A DNA stretch of 64,000 nt from Gloeomargarita lithophora Alchichica-D10 (GTDB lineage Bacteria > Cyanobacteriota > Cyanobacteriia > Gloeomargaritales > Gloeomargaritaceae). Every line of letters begins with the position of its first letter. Position 1 is the first letter of the stretch. Both the position numbers and the translations under genes were made by a program. The notes below the pieces were generated by a model. That model ran no database searches, had not been told where the DNA came from, and saw only the letters and a list, made by a program, of their open reading frames with translations. Location of the stretch: NCBI RefSeq assembly GCF_001870225.1, contig NZ_CP017675.1, positions 220,377 through 284,376 on the forward strand, in the 5' to 3' direction. Shown piece by piece: positions 44,435 to 53,113 of this stretch.

Positions 44435-45559
44435 TCAACTTAAAACTCCCAGACGGGCAAATTCCCCCGGCACAATCCCCTTGGCCTCCACCCCCCACCA
44501 CTGGCGTAAAATTTCCCCATAAACCTGGCGAAAATCAATTTTTACGGGTAAGTTTCCCTGCACCAAACTGTCTAACGCCGGTTCTCCCCCGCTGATGCCC
44601 CCCCGCACTGCGCCCAGGAGTACCACCGCCCCCGCCGTACCGTGATCCGTGCTGTTGGCACCATTTTGCTGGGGACGGCGACCAAATTCGCTGTAGATCA
44701 GCATCAACACCGGTTGGTCATATTTTTTCTGCCAAAAGGCGGCCACATTTTTCCCCAATTCCTGCAATAGTCGCTGGTGCCGTTGGGGTTGATTGGCATG
44801 GGTGTCCCAGCCCCCCACGGTCACATAAACCACCCGGGGCTGATTGTCCGTCACCCGGGAGGCGAGGGCAAATTGCTGACCCACCCCAGTCCGGGTAAAC
44901 CCCTGTTGTGCTTGCCTTTGTAGTATATCTTGTTGTAACTTTTGTACTGCCTTTTGACTTTCTACCACCGTCCGGCGTACCTCCTCCGCCAGGGGAGAAC
45001 CTTGGGGCGTATTATAAATACTTTGTATGGCTTGTCCCAATTTCCCGGCTGGATTGGCGAGTACATTGGGAGACAGGTGAAAATAGCGTTGGGTTTCCCC
45101 CATCAGCGCCAGGGGATACTCTTCCCCCAGGAACACGCCCTCCTGGGTTTTTGCCTGCACTTTGTCCAAATAACGTCCTAACCAACCCGTATCCGTTGCC
45201 CCTTGGAGAATCGCACTTTGCCAAATGTCCTGCGCCCGAAAGTGGGACAAACTGGGGTTGCTGTAGCCCACATTTTGCACAATCGCCATCTGCCCCGCCC
45301 GCCAGAGGGTTTGCCAGTCCTGGAGCGCCGGATGCAGAGCCACCCGGTCATGCAGGGGCAGACCGTCCCGAATCCCCAGGGTTGGCCGCAGGCGCAGATA
45401 ATTCGGGTCTTTGTAGGGGATAAACGTATTCAACCCATCGTTACCCCCCGCCAATTCCACCACCACCAGGGTTTTGGTTTGGGGTCGTCCGAATACGGGA
45501 CGCGCCAGGGTAGCGGCGGCGGTCAATGTCCCTAAAAGCACCAGTTGTCGGCGATACAT
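44435..45559 (-). CDS. DUF1501 family protein
   Basis: A 374-residue protein of the DUF1501 family (sulfatase/alkaline-phosphatase-like superfamily). The N-terminus looks like a secretion signal (LVLLGTLTAAATLARPVFG). The core motifs LVVVELAGGNDGLNTFIPY, NVGYSNPSLSHFRAQDIW and STDHGTAGAVVLLG, with VGGWDTHANQ, supply the Asp/His residues of a possible metal site. Function is unknown. It follows a DUF1800 gene after 11 bp; these two families are encoded side by side in many bacteria, so a joint extracytoplasmic task is likely. Confidence 0.85.
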   Translation of the reverse strand: MYRRQLVLLGTLTAAATLARPVFGRPQTKTLVVVELAGGNDGLNTFIPYKDPNYLRLRPTLGIRDGLPLHDRVALHPALQDWQTLWRAGQMAIVQNVGYSNPSLSHFRAQDIWQSAILQGATDTGWLGRYLDKVQAKTQEGVFLGEEYPLALMGETQRYFHLSPNVLANPAGKLGQAIQSIYNTPQGSPLAEEVRRTVVESQKAVQKLQQDILQRQAQQGFTRTGVGQQFALASRVTDNQPRVVYVTVGGWDTHANQPQRHQRLLQELGKNVAAFWQKKYDQPVLMLIYSEFGRRPQQNGANSTDHGTAGAVVLLGAVRGGISGGEPALDSLVQGNLPVKIDFRQVYGEILRQWWGVEAKGIVPGEFARLGVLS

Positions 45560-45570
45560 AGTGATTACCT

Positions 45571-46803
45571 CTACGCGAGTTGATAGGCGGGAGAAGCCAA
45601 CAGCAAAGCCGCTGTTTCCCGTGTATTTAACCCGGATAACGCCCCCGTTATCCCCCGGTCAGGGTTGCCATCCAACAACAGGCGGAGCAAATCCTGGGTC
45701 GAGTAATTCCCCGGCTGAAAATCAAACCCCAGGTCATCGCTGTAGGAGCGGGTGAGTTGTTGCGCCAAACTGAGGCGAGTGAGCAGGGCGGGGGCGGTCA
45801 ACCAGCTATCGGGCCATCCTTTGACCGTAGGGGCATTGTAAGGAATTTGTCCCATCGCCCGCAGGGGTGCAAGTAACCGTTCGGGGCTGGGTGAAATTTG
45901 CAATTGTCGCAGACTGCCCAGCAGGAAAAATAGGGGTGATTTGAGGTAACTGCGGTATGCTTTGGGGCTATAAAATTCCGGGCTGGTGAAAATAGCTTCT
46001 ACCATTGGGCGGATTTGTCGGCGGTTTTGGGTATAGACTTTAGCGAGACGTTGGACAATTTCCGGTTCCGGTTCGGGGTAAACCAACGTACTCCACAATT
46101 TCGTGGCCAAAGTGCGGGCGGTACCGGGGTGATTGGCGAGCATTTCTACCACATCTTCGGTTTTGAAATTCCCTTTTTTACCCAGGTAATTTTTCAGCCC
46201 CGCATCGTGGCGCCGGGGCATAAACGTTGACAGGGGACGACCCTCCATAAAATTGGGCACAACGATCCAGCCGGTCAACGCCCGCGCCCCCTCTTGGATG
46301 TCTATTTCGGTGTAGTTTCCCCGCCCGATGGTAAATAACTCTAATAGTTCTCGACTAAAGTTTTCATTGATGCGATTCATGCGATTCCGGTTATTATCTA
46401 AATAGGCTAACATTGCCGGACTGGTGCTGACCTGCCAGAGTAATTCCTGAAAATCTCCCCAGGCGTAACGGCGCAGACGTTGCTCATAATCTACCAGGAG
46501 TTGGGGAAAGCGGATTTTGCGAATGGAGACCACAAAATGATCCCGCCAAAAATTCACCAGGCGTTCTTGTAGTGGGTTAGAATTAGATAACCATTGATTG
46601 ATTAACCATTGACCAAATTGCCGCCGTTGTTGATTCGTTGCCTGCCGGTTCCGTTCGCCAAAATTGGGCAAATTAGGCATAGTTATTTGACCCAGCCAAC
46701 GACTCACCAATTCCGCCTCGCTGGTGGTGCGGTTGAGTTCTTCCCAGGTTCCCCCAAGGGCTACCCGGCGCCAAAGATGTGCCCGCCGCATCCATCCATC
46801 CAT
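45571..46803 (-). CDS. DUF1800 family protein
   Basis: A 410-residue protein of the DUF1800 family. Conserved stretches include NFWRDHFVV (about 85-93), the long helix with NFSRELLELFTIGRGNYTE, and ARALTGW, all diagnostic. Arginines and aromatic residues are abundant. No convincing signal peptide is seen in the chosen start at ATG 46803; a second Met lies four residues later. It is upstream of DUF1501 by 11 bp in the same operon and divergent from the livM-type gene. Confidence 0.85.
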   Translation of the reverse strand: MDGWMRRAHLWRRVALGGTWEELNRTTSEAELVSRWLGQITMPNLPNFGERNRQATNQQRRQFGQWLINQWLSNSNPLQERLVNFWRDHFVVSIRKIRFPQLLVDYEQRLRRYAWGDFQELLWQVSTSPAMLAYLDNNRNRMNRINENFSRELLELFTIGRGNYTEIDIQEGARALTGWIVVPNFMEGRPLSTFMPRRHDAGLKNYLGKKGNFKTEDVVEMLANHPGTARTLATKLWSTLVYPEPEPEIVQRLAKVYTQNRRQIRPMVEAIFTSPEFYSPKAYRSYLKSPLFFLLGSLRQLQISPSPERLLAPLRAMGQIPYNAPTVKGWPDSWLTAPALLTRLSLAQQLTRSYSDDLGFDFQPGNYSTQDLLRLLLDGNPDRGITGALSGLNTRETAALLLASPAYQLA

Positions 46804-46922
46804 AGGTCTTGTCCTGAATTTGCCAAAGTATGCAGGTTAAGACTAGATACCCCAGGGTTGGGTTCATTGACAATTCCGGTACAATAAATTTGCTGTGGTA
46901 ATATCTTGTATTTGCCTGGGTA

Positions 46923-47981
46923 ATGTTCACCAACTACCTGATTTTTTTAGCCCTGAATACGGGTATTTTCGCCCTGTTTAGTTTGGGGTTAAATGTGCAA
47001 TGGGGCGTAACGGGTTTGATTAATTTTGGTCATGTGGCATTTATGACCGTGGGAGCCTACACAACCGTATTATTAACCCTCCAGGGCATCCCCTGGTTTT
47101 GGGCAATGACTGCGGGAATGCTGTTGGCTGCACTACTGGCGATTATTTTAGGATTGACCACCCTGCGCCTGCGGGAAGATTACCTGGCAATTGTGACCAT
47201 TGGCGTTTCCGAATTAGTGCGTTTGATTGCCCTGAATGAACAGTGGCTAACCCGGGGGGCCTTGGGATTGTTTAGCTATCCCCTCCCTTGGCAAGGTGAA
47301 TGGAGCCGCTGGCCGGCAATTATCCTTTGGACGGGACTTTTGGGAATTAGTTTGCGGCAATTGTGCTATGCCATGCGGATGCCCATTTGGTTCAAAAGAT
47401 TGTTGATTTTGGGGGTAGCAGTTTTAATTTTTATTATCTATTTGGCAGGACTGACAACCCTTTATCAGGGCGATTATAAGGTAAGGTTGCTGGTACTATT
47501 GGCCAGTATTTTATTAGGAATATTTTTACTTTTGGAGCAACTCAGTCACTCTCCTTGGGGGCGATTACTTAAGGGCATTCGCGAGGATGAATTGGCCGCC
47601 CAAGCCCTGGGGAAAAATGTATTTATTTACAAATTACATAGCCTTATTTTAGGGGGGATGATTGGCGGCATTAGTGGGGCATTTTATGCGTGGCAATTAA
47701 CCTTTATCAATCCCGAATCCTTCGTGCCTTTGATTACCTTTCAAGCCTGGATGATTGTGATCATTGGTGGGGGTGGCAATCATGCGGGAACCCTGTTGGG
47801 GGCTTTAATTTTTTGGGCTTATGATTCCCTGACCCGCTTTGTCCTGCCGGCGGTGATTCTCCTCGATGGTGGCCGCATGGGGGCTTTGCGGGTGATGATC
47901 ATTGGGCTGTTGTTGATTTTGGTGTTGGTCTGGCGACCCCAAGGATTGCTGGGCAAGAAAGAAGAATTGACGCTGAATTAA
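46923..47981 (+). CDS. branched-chain/neutral amino acid ABC permease (LivM type)
   Basis: A 352-residue permease of the LivH/LivM superfamily with about ten helices. The N-terminal motif LGLNVQWGVTGLINFGHVAFMTVGAY and the cytoplasmic loop GRLLKGIREDELAAQALGKNVFIYKL are diagnostic. Near the end, VIIGGGGNHAGTLLGA matches the family. In cyanobacteria this type serves the N-I neutral amino acid importer or the urea importer; partner genes are absent from the window. A TTGACA hexamer lies at 46867-46872, but without a well-spaced -10 box. Confidence 0.85.
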   Translation: MFTNYLIFLALNTGIFALFSLGLNVQWGVTGLINFGHVAFMTVGAYTTVLLTLQGIPWFWAMTAGMLLAALLAIILGLTTLRLREDYLAIVTIGVSELVRLIALNEQWLTRGALGLFSYPLPWQGEWSRWPAIILWTGLLGISLRQLCYAMRMPIWFKRLLILGVAVLIFIIYLAGLTTLYQGDYKVRLLVLLASILLGIFLLLEQLSHSPWGRLLKGIREDELAAQALGKNVFIYKLHSLILGGMIGGISGAFYAWQLTFINPESFVPLITFQAWMIVIIGGGGNHAGTLLGALIFWAYDSLTRFVLPAVILLDGGRMGALRVMIIGLLLILVLVWRPQGLLGKKEELTLN

Positions 47982-48082
47982 TCTGACTTTGTAATAATGT
48001 TTTAGTGATGTTCATTTCCTAATATGGCTAGGGAATAATCAAACGGGTTTACAAATCAGATATTTATTGTTAACATAGTCGT

Positions 48083-48151
48083 AGCCGGTGTTACTTAGAG
48101 CCATTTAATTTCGGTTCGCTCTATGTTGTTCAAGCTCCGTAACACCGGGCT
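48083..48151. ncRNA. nested inverted repeat, candidate structured RNA or terminator
   Basis: The outer arms AGCCGGTGTTAC (48083-48094) and GTAACACCGGGCT (48139-48151) are complementary apart from one extra G. Inside are TAGAGC (48096-48101) and GCTCTA (48118-48123), a second perfect pair. Transcribed RNA would fold into a stacked hairpin. It could be a small RNA, a terminator of the permease gene, or a mobile-element relic. No known RNA family is recognised. Confidence 0.4.
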
Positions 48152-48209
48152 AAATTTTGCCAAGTTTTTGAATAATTTTTTAGGTAAATTTAGATGCTGA
48201 AATTTGATA

Positions 48210-48403
48210 CTATAGCAATCCTAATTGGGCATGGCTACGCCACGCTAATGCCTACGGCACGCTATCGCTAACGCTATGAGAACAGCGGTCGCAGGGGTGC
48301 CGCCTCCGTTATTGGTTCTCCTAAAAACCAGACTTCTAGTGGGATAGTTCTCTATTATTGCGAATAAATAGAGGTGTCCATAAATCGTCTGAGATTGCTA
48401 TAG
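48210..48403. repeat. composite repeat: family-B ends enclosing family-A parts (194 bp)
   Basis: The ends are perfect family-B termini, CTATAGCAATC (48210-48220) and GATTGCTATAG (48393-48403). Inside lie a GGCTACGCCACGC-like module, the AGCGGTCGCAGG core, TTGGTTCTC, and the family-A right end AATAAATAGAGGTGTCC. It is therefore a chimera or nested insertion. It lies 27 bp before cruP. Confidence 0.8.
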
Positions 48404-48430
48404 AATAATCAAGTTTAACTATGTACAATA

Positions 48431-50008
48431 ATGTCACCCCTATTCAATCTATTTCAGACCGTACCGGATAATCCTTGGCAAGCGTTGCAACGGGCGGATC
48501 GGGCGTGGTCAGCCCTCAAACAACAGCAGGAAATGGACTCAATTCCTGTGGGGGCGGCGGGGCGAGGAACTTGGACGGAAGGACACGTTGGGGCAATGTC
48601 AGTGCGGGAAAGTACCGATATTTTGGGGCAGACGGACTGGGATGTGGTGATTGCCGGGGGCACGCTGGGGATTGTGCTGGGTTTGGGCTTGCGGCAAAAG
48701 GGGTATCGGGTGGCGGTCTTGGAGCGGGGCAAACTCCAGGGACGGCGGCAGGAATGGAATATCTCCCGTGCGGAATTGCATACTTTGCTGGAATTAGAAT
48801 TACTAACGCCAACGGAATTAGCAACTACGATTGTGACGGAATACAATCCCGGTCGGATAGAATTTTACCAAGGTCAAACCTGGTGGGTCAAAGATATATT
48901 AAACCTAGGTGTGCGCCCGGATTTATTATTAGAATTGGTAAAAAATAAATTTGTGCTTCAGGGGGGCTATATTGGGGAATATCAACCGGTTAAAAGCATT
49001 AAAATCGGTGTGGATGCCATTGAAATTTATGCTGGAGAAACTACCTATAAAAGTCATTTATTTATTGATATAATGGGGCACTTTTCTCCATTGACCAAAT
49101 TGGCACGAAAGGGGCAAGTTCCCGATGGTATGTGCTTGGTGGTCGGCGGATGCGCCCAGGGGTTCCCCCAGCGAGAATATGGGGATTTGATTGTGACTAC
49201 TACGCCAATTATTAACAACTGTCAGTATTTTTGGGAAGCATTTCCGGCGCAGGATGGCCGCACTACTTATTTATTTACCTATGTGGATACTGATCCAGAA
49301 CGCCCCAGTTTAATTGAGTTATTTGAGGCGTATTTAGAGCATTTACCCGCCTATCAAGGGGTGGATTTAGATGAATTAAGTTGGCAGAGGTTTTTATTTG
49401 GTTTTTTCCCCAGTTACCGCCGGAGTCCTTTGGGGAGTTATTGGGCACGAATTTTGCCGGTGGGGGATAGTAGTGGGATGCAATCGCCCTTGAGTTTTGG
49501 CGGTTTTGGGACATTTTTGCGGCATTTATCCCGGTTAATTGCCGGAATTGATTCGGCATTAAAAGCGGATGCTTTGGATCAACAAAGTTTAACTTTATTG
49601 CAACCTTATCAACCCAATTTATCGGTCACTTGGTTGTTTCAGCAGGTGATGCGGGTGCCGGTGGGTCAGGATATGTCACCCCATTTGGTCAATCAGGTTT
49701 TGGCAACGGCTTTTGAAGTGATGGTGCAGGGGGGAGACCGGGTATTCAAACCCTTTTTACAAGATGTGATTCAATTGCCGGGATTAACTCAAACCCTAAT
49801 GGGAATGATGCGTAAAAATCCGGGTTTGATTGCTCAGGTAATGGGGCGTTTGGGGCTGGGTTCCTTGGTGGATTGGACGGGACATTATGGGATGTTGATG
49901 CTCTATACCATCCTGGCACAAAAATTACCTAAATCCTTAGAAAATTATTGGCAAAACCGACGTTTTGAGCAATACTATTATGGGAGCGGTCAAGATTATC
50001 ATGGTTAA
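48431..50008 (+). CDS. cruP: lycopene cyclase-family flavoprotein CruP
   Basis: A 525-residue FAD-dependent protein of the CruA/CruP family. The dinucleotide-binding motif DVVIAGGTLGIVLGLGLRQKG is near residues 70-90, followed by RRQEWNISRAEL and the DILNLGVRPDLLLELVK stretch, which together mark CruP. GDSSGMQSPLSFGGFGT is the second FAD-contacting region. CruP is known from cyanobacteria and plants, where it has been linked to lowering carotenoid epoxidation and to oxidative-stress tolerance rather than to lycopene cyclisation. A composite repeat lies directly upstream and a family-A repeat starts 6 bp after the stop. Confidence 0.88.
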   Translation: MSPLFNLFQTVPDNPWQALQRADRAWSALKQQQEMDSIPVGAAGRGTWTEGHVGAMSVRESTDILGQTDWDVVIAGGTLGIVLGLGLRQKGYRVAVLERGKLQGRRQEWNISRAELHTLLELELLTPTELATTIVTEYNPGRIEFYQGQTWWVKDILNLGVRPDLLLELVKNKFVLQGGYIGEYQPVKSIKIGVDAIEIYAGETTYKSHLFIDIMGHFSPLTKLARKGQVPDGMCLVVGGCAQGFPQREYGDLIVTTTPIINNCQYFWEAFPAQDGRTTYLFTYVDTDPERPSLIELFEAYLEHLPAYQGVDLDELSWQRFLFGFFPSYRRSPLGSYWARILPVGDSSGMQSPLSFGGFGTFLRHLSRLIAGIDSALKADALDQQSLTLLQPYQPNLSVTWLFQQVMRVPVGQDMSPHLVNQVLATAFEVMVQGGDRVFKPFLQDVIQLPGLTQTLMGMMRKNPGLIAQVMGRLGLGSLVDWTGHYGMLMLYTILAQKLPKSLENYWQNRRFEQYYYGSGQDYHG

Positions 50009-50014
50009 TCATTA

Positions 50015-50171
50015 GGACACCTCTATAAATAGGCTACGCCACGCAAGCTATGAAAATTAGCGGTCGCAGGGGGGCACCCCCCGCCCCAGAAGCACCTGCG
50101 GTGTATGGTTCTCCAGAATATCTGCCTTCCAGCGATAGGGTTTTTTGTTGGTTCAAATAAATAGAGGTGTC
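50015..50171 (+). repeat. family-A MITE-like repeat, copy 4 (157 bp)
   Basis: It runs from GGACACCTCTATAAATAGG to AAATAAATAGAGGTGTC. It has the CTACGCCACGCAAGCTATG module, the GGGGGGCACCCCCC hairpin and an extra insertion with CACCTGCGGTG. It fills the whole gap between cruP and holA; its right tip is four bases from the holA ATG and contains AGAGGTG, which is placed like a ribosome-binding site. Confidence 0.85.
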
Positions 50172-50175
50172 TATC

Positions 50176-51177
50176 ATGCCAATTTATTATTACTGGGGCG
50201 AAGATGACCACCAAATCAAACAGTCTGCTCAACAGTTGATTCAGCAAGTGGTTGATCCCCATTGGCAGAGTTTTAATTATCAAAAAGTGGCAGGCGATGC
50301 CCTAGAAGTGATTCAAAATGCCCTGGCGGAAAGCCGTACCCTACCCTTTGGCAGTGGCGGGCGTTTGACCTGGATTAGCGATGCCCCATTAGGCACAAAA
50401 TGTCCTGAAGAATTGGGGCAAACTTTGCTGGATTTAGTTCCCAATTTGCCGGAACATTCCCACGTTTTATTTACTGGAGTGAATAAACTCCCGGTAAAAT
50501 CAAAAGTGGGGCAATTATTCACGCAACAGGGCAAGGTGCAGGAGTTTACCCCGATTCCCCCCTGGAAAACCGAAGCCCTCGCCGAGATGGTGCGGGACAC
50601 GGCGCAAAGTTTAGCCATCGCTCTCAAACCCGATGCGGTGGATTATCTCGTAGAAGCGGTGGGCAATGACCGCTACCGCCTCGCCCAGGAATTGCAAAAA
50701 ATTGCCCTCCTGCGCCCCAATGACCCCCGCCCTTTGAGTGCTAAGGAAATTCAACCCCTGGTGCCCGCCACCACCCAGACCAGTTTGGCACTCGCCCAAG
50801 CCATTCGCCTGGGACAGACGGATATGGCCTTAAATTTGCTGGACGATTTACTGACAATGGCCGAACCACCTCTGCGGGTCACGGCAACCTTGGTGAGCCA
50901 GTTCCGCCTCTGGTTGTGGGTGAAATTGATGCAGGTAGATAAACAGGTGGATGCCCAAAAAGTGGCGGCCATGACCAACCTGGGCAACCCCAAACGGATT
51001 TATTTTTTAGAGAAGGAAGTGCGCTCCCTACCCCTGGCCGCTTTGACGCAAACCCTAGAGCTTCTGTTCGAGATGGAGTTGGGGATCAAGCGGGGGGCAC
51101 CGGCGGCGGTGCTTTTGCCCACCCGGATGATTTTGCTCTGTGGCCTGTACAGTCGGGTCGCTTTCCCGGCACAATAG
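50176..51177 (+). CDS. holA: DNA polymerase III subunit delta
   Basis: A 333-residue clamp-loader subunit. The N-terminus MPIYYYWGEDDHQI is the delta-type variant of the P-loop-less ATPase core, and the patterns TWISDAPLG, FTPIPPWKTEALAEMV and EAVGNDRYRLAQELQKIALL match HolA. Delta opens the beta clamp during replication. I use the ATG at 50176; the GTG at 50167 lies inside the repeat. Upstream there is no other sequence than the repeat, so its promoter or translation signal must come from the repeat or from cruP. psbE begins 46 bp downstream. Confidence 0.9.
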   Translation: MPIYYYWGEDDHQIKQSAQQLIQQVVDPHWQSFNYQKVAGDALEVIQNALAESRTLPFGSGGRLTWISDAPLGTKCPEELGQTLLDLVPNLPEHSHVLFTGVNKLPVKSKVGQLFTQQGKVQEFTPIPPWKTEALAEMVRDTAQSLAIALKPDAVDYLVEAVGNDRYRLAQELQKIALLRPNDPRPLSAKEIQPLVPATTQTSLALAQAIRLGQTDMALNLLDDLLTMAEPPLRVTATLVSQFRLWLWVKLMQVDKQVDAQKVAAMTNLGNPKRIYFLEKEVRSLPLAALTQTLELLFEMELGIKRGAPAAVLLPTRMILLCGLYSRVAFPAQ

Positions 51178-51223
51178 AGAAAGCATGGTCAGTGACATCA
51201 ACCCCTGAGAGGAGGTCAGTTCT

Positions 51224-51490
51224 ATGGCATCAGGTAGCACCGGGGAACGCCCGTTTGCGGACATTATTACCAGTGTCCGTTATTGGGTGATCCACAGCAT
51301 TACCATCCCGGCTTTGTTTATTGCGGGTTGGTTATTTATCAGTACGGGTTTGGCCTACGATGTGTTTGGTACACCCCGACCCGACACCTATTTCAGCCCA
51401 GTGCAGGCAAAACCGCCCGTGGTGTCTGAGCGGTATCAAGCTCGGCAACAAATTGATACATTTCAGCAAAGTTTAGGAGAAAATCCATGA
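51224..51490 (+). CDS. psbE: cytochrome b559 alpha subunit
   Basis: An 88-residue PSII reaction-centre protein. The single transmembrane helix [17 protein letters not shown] carries the haem ligand His24, and the C-terminal lumenal part ends in QIDTFQQSL. It forms cytochrome b559 with PsbF. AGAGGAGG precedes the ATG by about nine bases. Its TGA overlaps the psbF ATG by 4 nt. It is the first gene of psbEFLJ; the ycf48-rubredoxin genes that precede this operon in many cyanobacteria are not here. Confidence 0.97.
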   Translation: MASGSTGERPFADIITSVRYWVIHSITIPALFIAGWLFISTGLAYDVFGTPRPDTYFSPVQAKPPVVSERYQARQQIDTFQQSLGENP

Positions 51491-51621
51491 CCACCAATCC
51501 CTCTAATGAGCCGGTTTCTTACCCCATTTTCACGGTGCGCTGGTTGGCGGTGCATACCCTGGGGGTGCCGACGATTTTCTTTTTGGGAGCCATTGCCGCT
51601 ATGCAGTTTATCCGCCGTTAG
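51487..51621 (+). CDS. psbF: cytochrome b559 beta subunit
   Basis: A 44-residue protein that shares the cytochrome b559 haem with PsbE through His23 ([16 protein letters not shown]). A single membrane helix is followed by AAMQFIRR at the C-terminus, the invariant end of the family. It starts at ATG 51487 within the psbE stop. The AGGAGG for psbL begins in its stop codon region, 14 bp before the next start. Confidence 0.97.
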   Translation: MTTNPSNEPVSYPIFTVRWLAVHTLGVPTIFFLGAIAAMQFIRR

Positions 51622-51635
51622 GAGGTCTGAAAATC

Positions 51636-51752
51636 ATGGCTGACAAGAACCCGAATACCCAACCCGTTGAACTCAATCGCACGTCCCTATTTTTGGGATT
51701 GTTGTTGATTTTTGTGTTGGCAATTTTGTTCTCTAGCTACTTCTTTAATTAG
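51636..51752 (+). CDS. psbL: photosystem II protein L
   Basis: A 38-residue subunit at the PSII dimer interface, required for QA function. The sequence shows [21 protein letters not shown] and ends SSYFFN, as in the family. The start ATG 51636 lies 14 bp after psbF, with AGGAGG upstream. It is third in the psbEFLJ operon. Confidence 0.97.
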   Translation: MADKNPNTQPVELNRTSLFLGLLLIFVLAILFSSYFFN

Positions 51753-51783
51753 TTGTTTTTAAGCAGTCATTAGGAGGTTGGTA

Positions 51784-51897
51784 ATGTCTGGTCGCATTCC
51801 CCTGTGGTTGGTGGGTACGGTCGCCGGTATGGGTGTATTAGCAGTGGTGTCTCTATTTTTCTGGGGTTCCTACGTGGGGGTCGGTTCCTCCCTGTAG
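51784..51897 (+). CDS. psbJ: photosystem II protein J
   Basis: A 37-residue one-helix PSII subunit involved in assembly and electron flow from QA to QB. The pattern [17 protein letters not shown] and the ending [10 protein letters not shown] are diagnostic. AGGAGG lies upstream of the ATG. The last 45 nt of the gene are antisense to the end of the C-S-lyase-like gene. Confidence 0.96.
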   Translation: MSGRIPLWLVGTVAGMGVLAVVSLFFWGSYVGVGSSL

Positions 51898-53025
51898 TTC
51901 CCGCAATGCCTGCACCAACTGGGTCAATTCTTCGCCGGTGGTGAGGTAATGAATGGAGGCACGGGTACAATTGCCAGCGGCCACGGCTCGCACTAAAATT
52001 CCCCGTTGCTCTAGTTTTTGGGCAAGGGTTTCCGGGGAATAGTTTGCCATGCGAAAACTGACCAAACCACAGGGGGGCGGGTGGGGCAATAGGCGCATCA
52101 GGTGCGGAATTTCCCCCAACTGTGTCCACAATTCCGCCGCCAACTGGGTTAAACGCCCGTAGCGCTGGGTGGCCGTGCCCCAGGACTGGTGGAGGGTTAA
52201 GCTGGCTTGCAGTCCCACCCCCAATTCCCAGGCGGTGGTGGCAATCTCATGCCGTTGGCCGTCCGGTGACCACTGGGGTTGCTGATACGTAAAACCCTGC
52301 AAACCCCGCCAGCCGCAATGGGTGGGTTGCAGATATTCTCGGTACTGCGGGTGAATGTACAAAACCCCCAAACCCGCCGGGCCGCACAGCCATTTGTGGC
52401 CGGTGGCGGTGTAAAAATCCACCCCGGTCACGTCCAGGGGCATGACCCCCAAGGATTGCGCCCCGTCAATCAGTAATTTAATATCCCGTTGGGCGCAAAA
52501 TGCCCCAATTTCCGCCAGAGGCAGCACTTCGCCCGTGTGCCAAAGAATGTGGCTCAACACCAACATCCGGGTCTGGGGTTGGACGGCTTGTTCTAAAATT
52601 GTAATAGTATCTTCAGTACAGTAACTCAGGGGACAGGTACTCCAGGTGAGGCCAAACCGTTGGGCGAGTTGGGCTACGGTGGCGACTACGCCGGGGTGTT
52701 CCCCATCGCTGAGGAGCAGGTGATCCCCCGCTTGCCAAGGCCAGCCCCAGAGGACGATGGTACAGCCTTGGGTGGTGGACTGGGTGAGGGTGATGTCCGC
52801 CGCCGCCACATTCAGGGTTGTCGCCAACGTTGCGCGGGTGAGATGCTCCTGCTCTGCCACCCAATCCAGGGCACGGCGGCTAAATGGCCCCCAGACTTGG
52901 CCTTGCTCGTAGGCTGCACAAATGGCCGTGATCGCCGGGGTCGGCAGTGGTCCTTGACCGCCAAAGTTCAAGTAAGTTTTGTCCTGCAAAGCCGGAAAAT
53001 GGCGACGCTGTTCGGCAATATCCAT
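51853..53025 (-). CDS. class V aminotransferase-fold PLP enzyme (C-S lyase-like)
   Basis: A 390-residue PLP enzyme of fold type I. The PLP lysine is Lys211 in TGHKWLCGP, and [15 protein letters not shown] contains the Asp that contacts the pyridine nitrogen. It resembles cyanobacterial cyst(e)ine C-S lyase (C-DES) and group II NifS/SufS-like proteins; it has no SufS-type catalytic Cys loop that I can identify, so desulfurase activity is not shown. The ATG at 53025 gives the family N-terminus. Its C-terminal 14 codons overlap psbJ. Confidence 0.8.
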   Translation of the reverse strand: MDIAEQRRHFPALQDKTYLNFGGQGPLPTPAITAICAAYEQGQVWGPFSRRALDWVAEQEHLTRATLATTLNVAAADITLTQSTTQGCTIVLWGWPWQAGDHLLLSDGEHPGVVATVAQLAQRFGLTWSTCPLSYCTEDTITILEQAVQPQTRMLVLSHILWHTGEVLPLAEIGAFCAQRDIKLLIDGAQSLGVMPLDVTGVDFYTATGHKWLCGPAGLGVLYIHPQYREYLQPTHCGWRGLQGFTYQQPQWSPDGQRHEIATTAWELGVGLQASLTLHQSWGTATQRYGRLTQLAAELWTQLGEIPHLMRLLPHPPPCGLVSFRMANYSPETLAQKLEQRGILVRAVAAGNCTRASIHYLTTGEELTQLVQALRELQGGTDPHVGTPEK

Positions 53026-53113
53026 AGGTTCCTTGGTCAAATTTTTGGACAACTTTTTTGACTATAACCCTTTGTTTGGGTAACATCGAAGGTGAAACAC
53101 GGAGGGAATTGAT

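Larger units (their letters stand above)
47982..48430. other. 449-bp intergenic region with a structured element and a composite repeat
   Basis: No coding frame is supported. It contains about 100 bp of AT-rich sequence after the permease, a nested inverted repeat at 48083-48151, about 55 bp more, and the composite repeat at 48210-48403 that ends 27 bp before cruP. Confidence 0.6.

Noticed and set aside
46867..46904. TTGACA with downstream TACAAT or TAATAT as a livM promoter
   Set aside because: The spacings are 7 and 26 bp, both outside the usual range.
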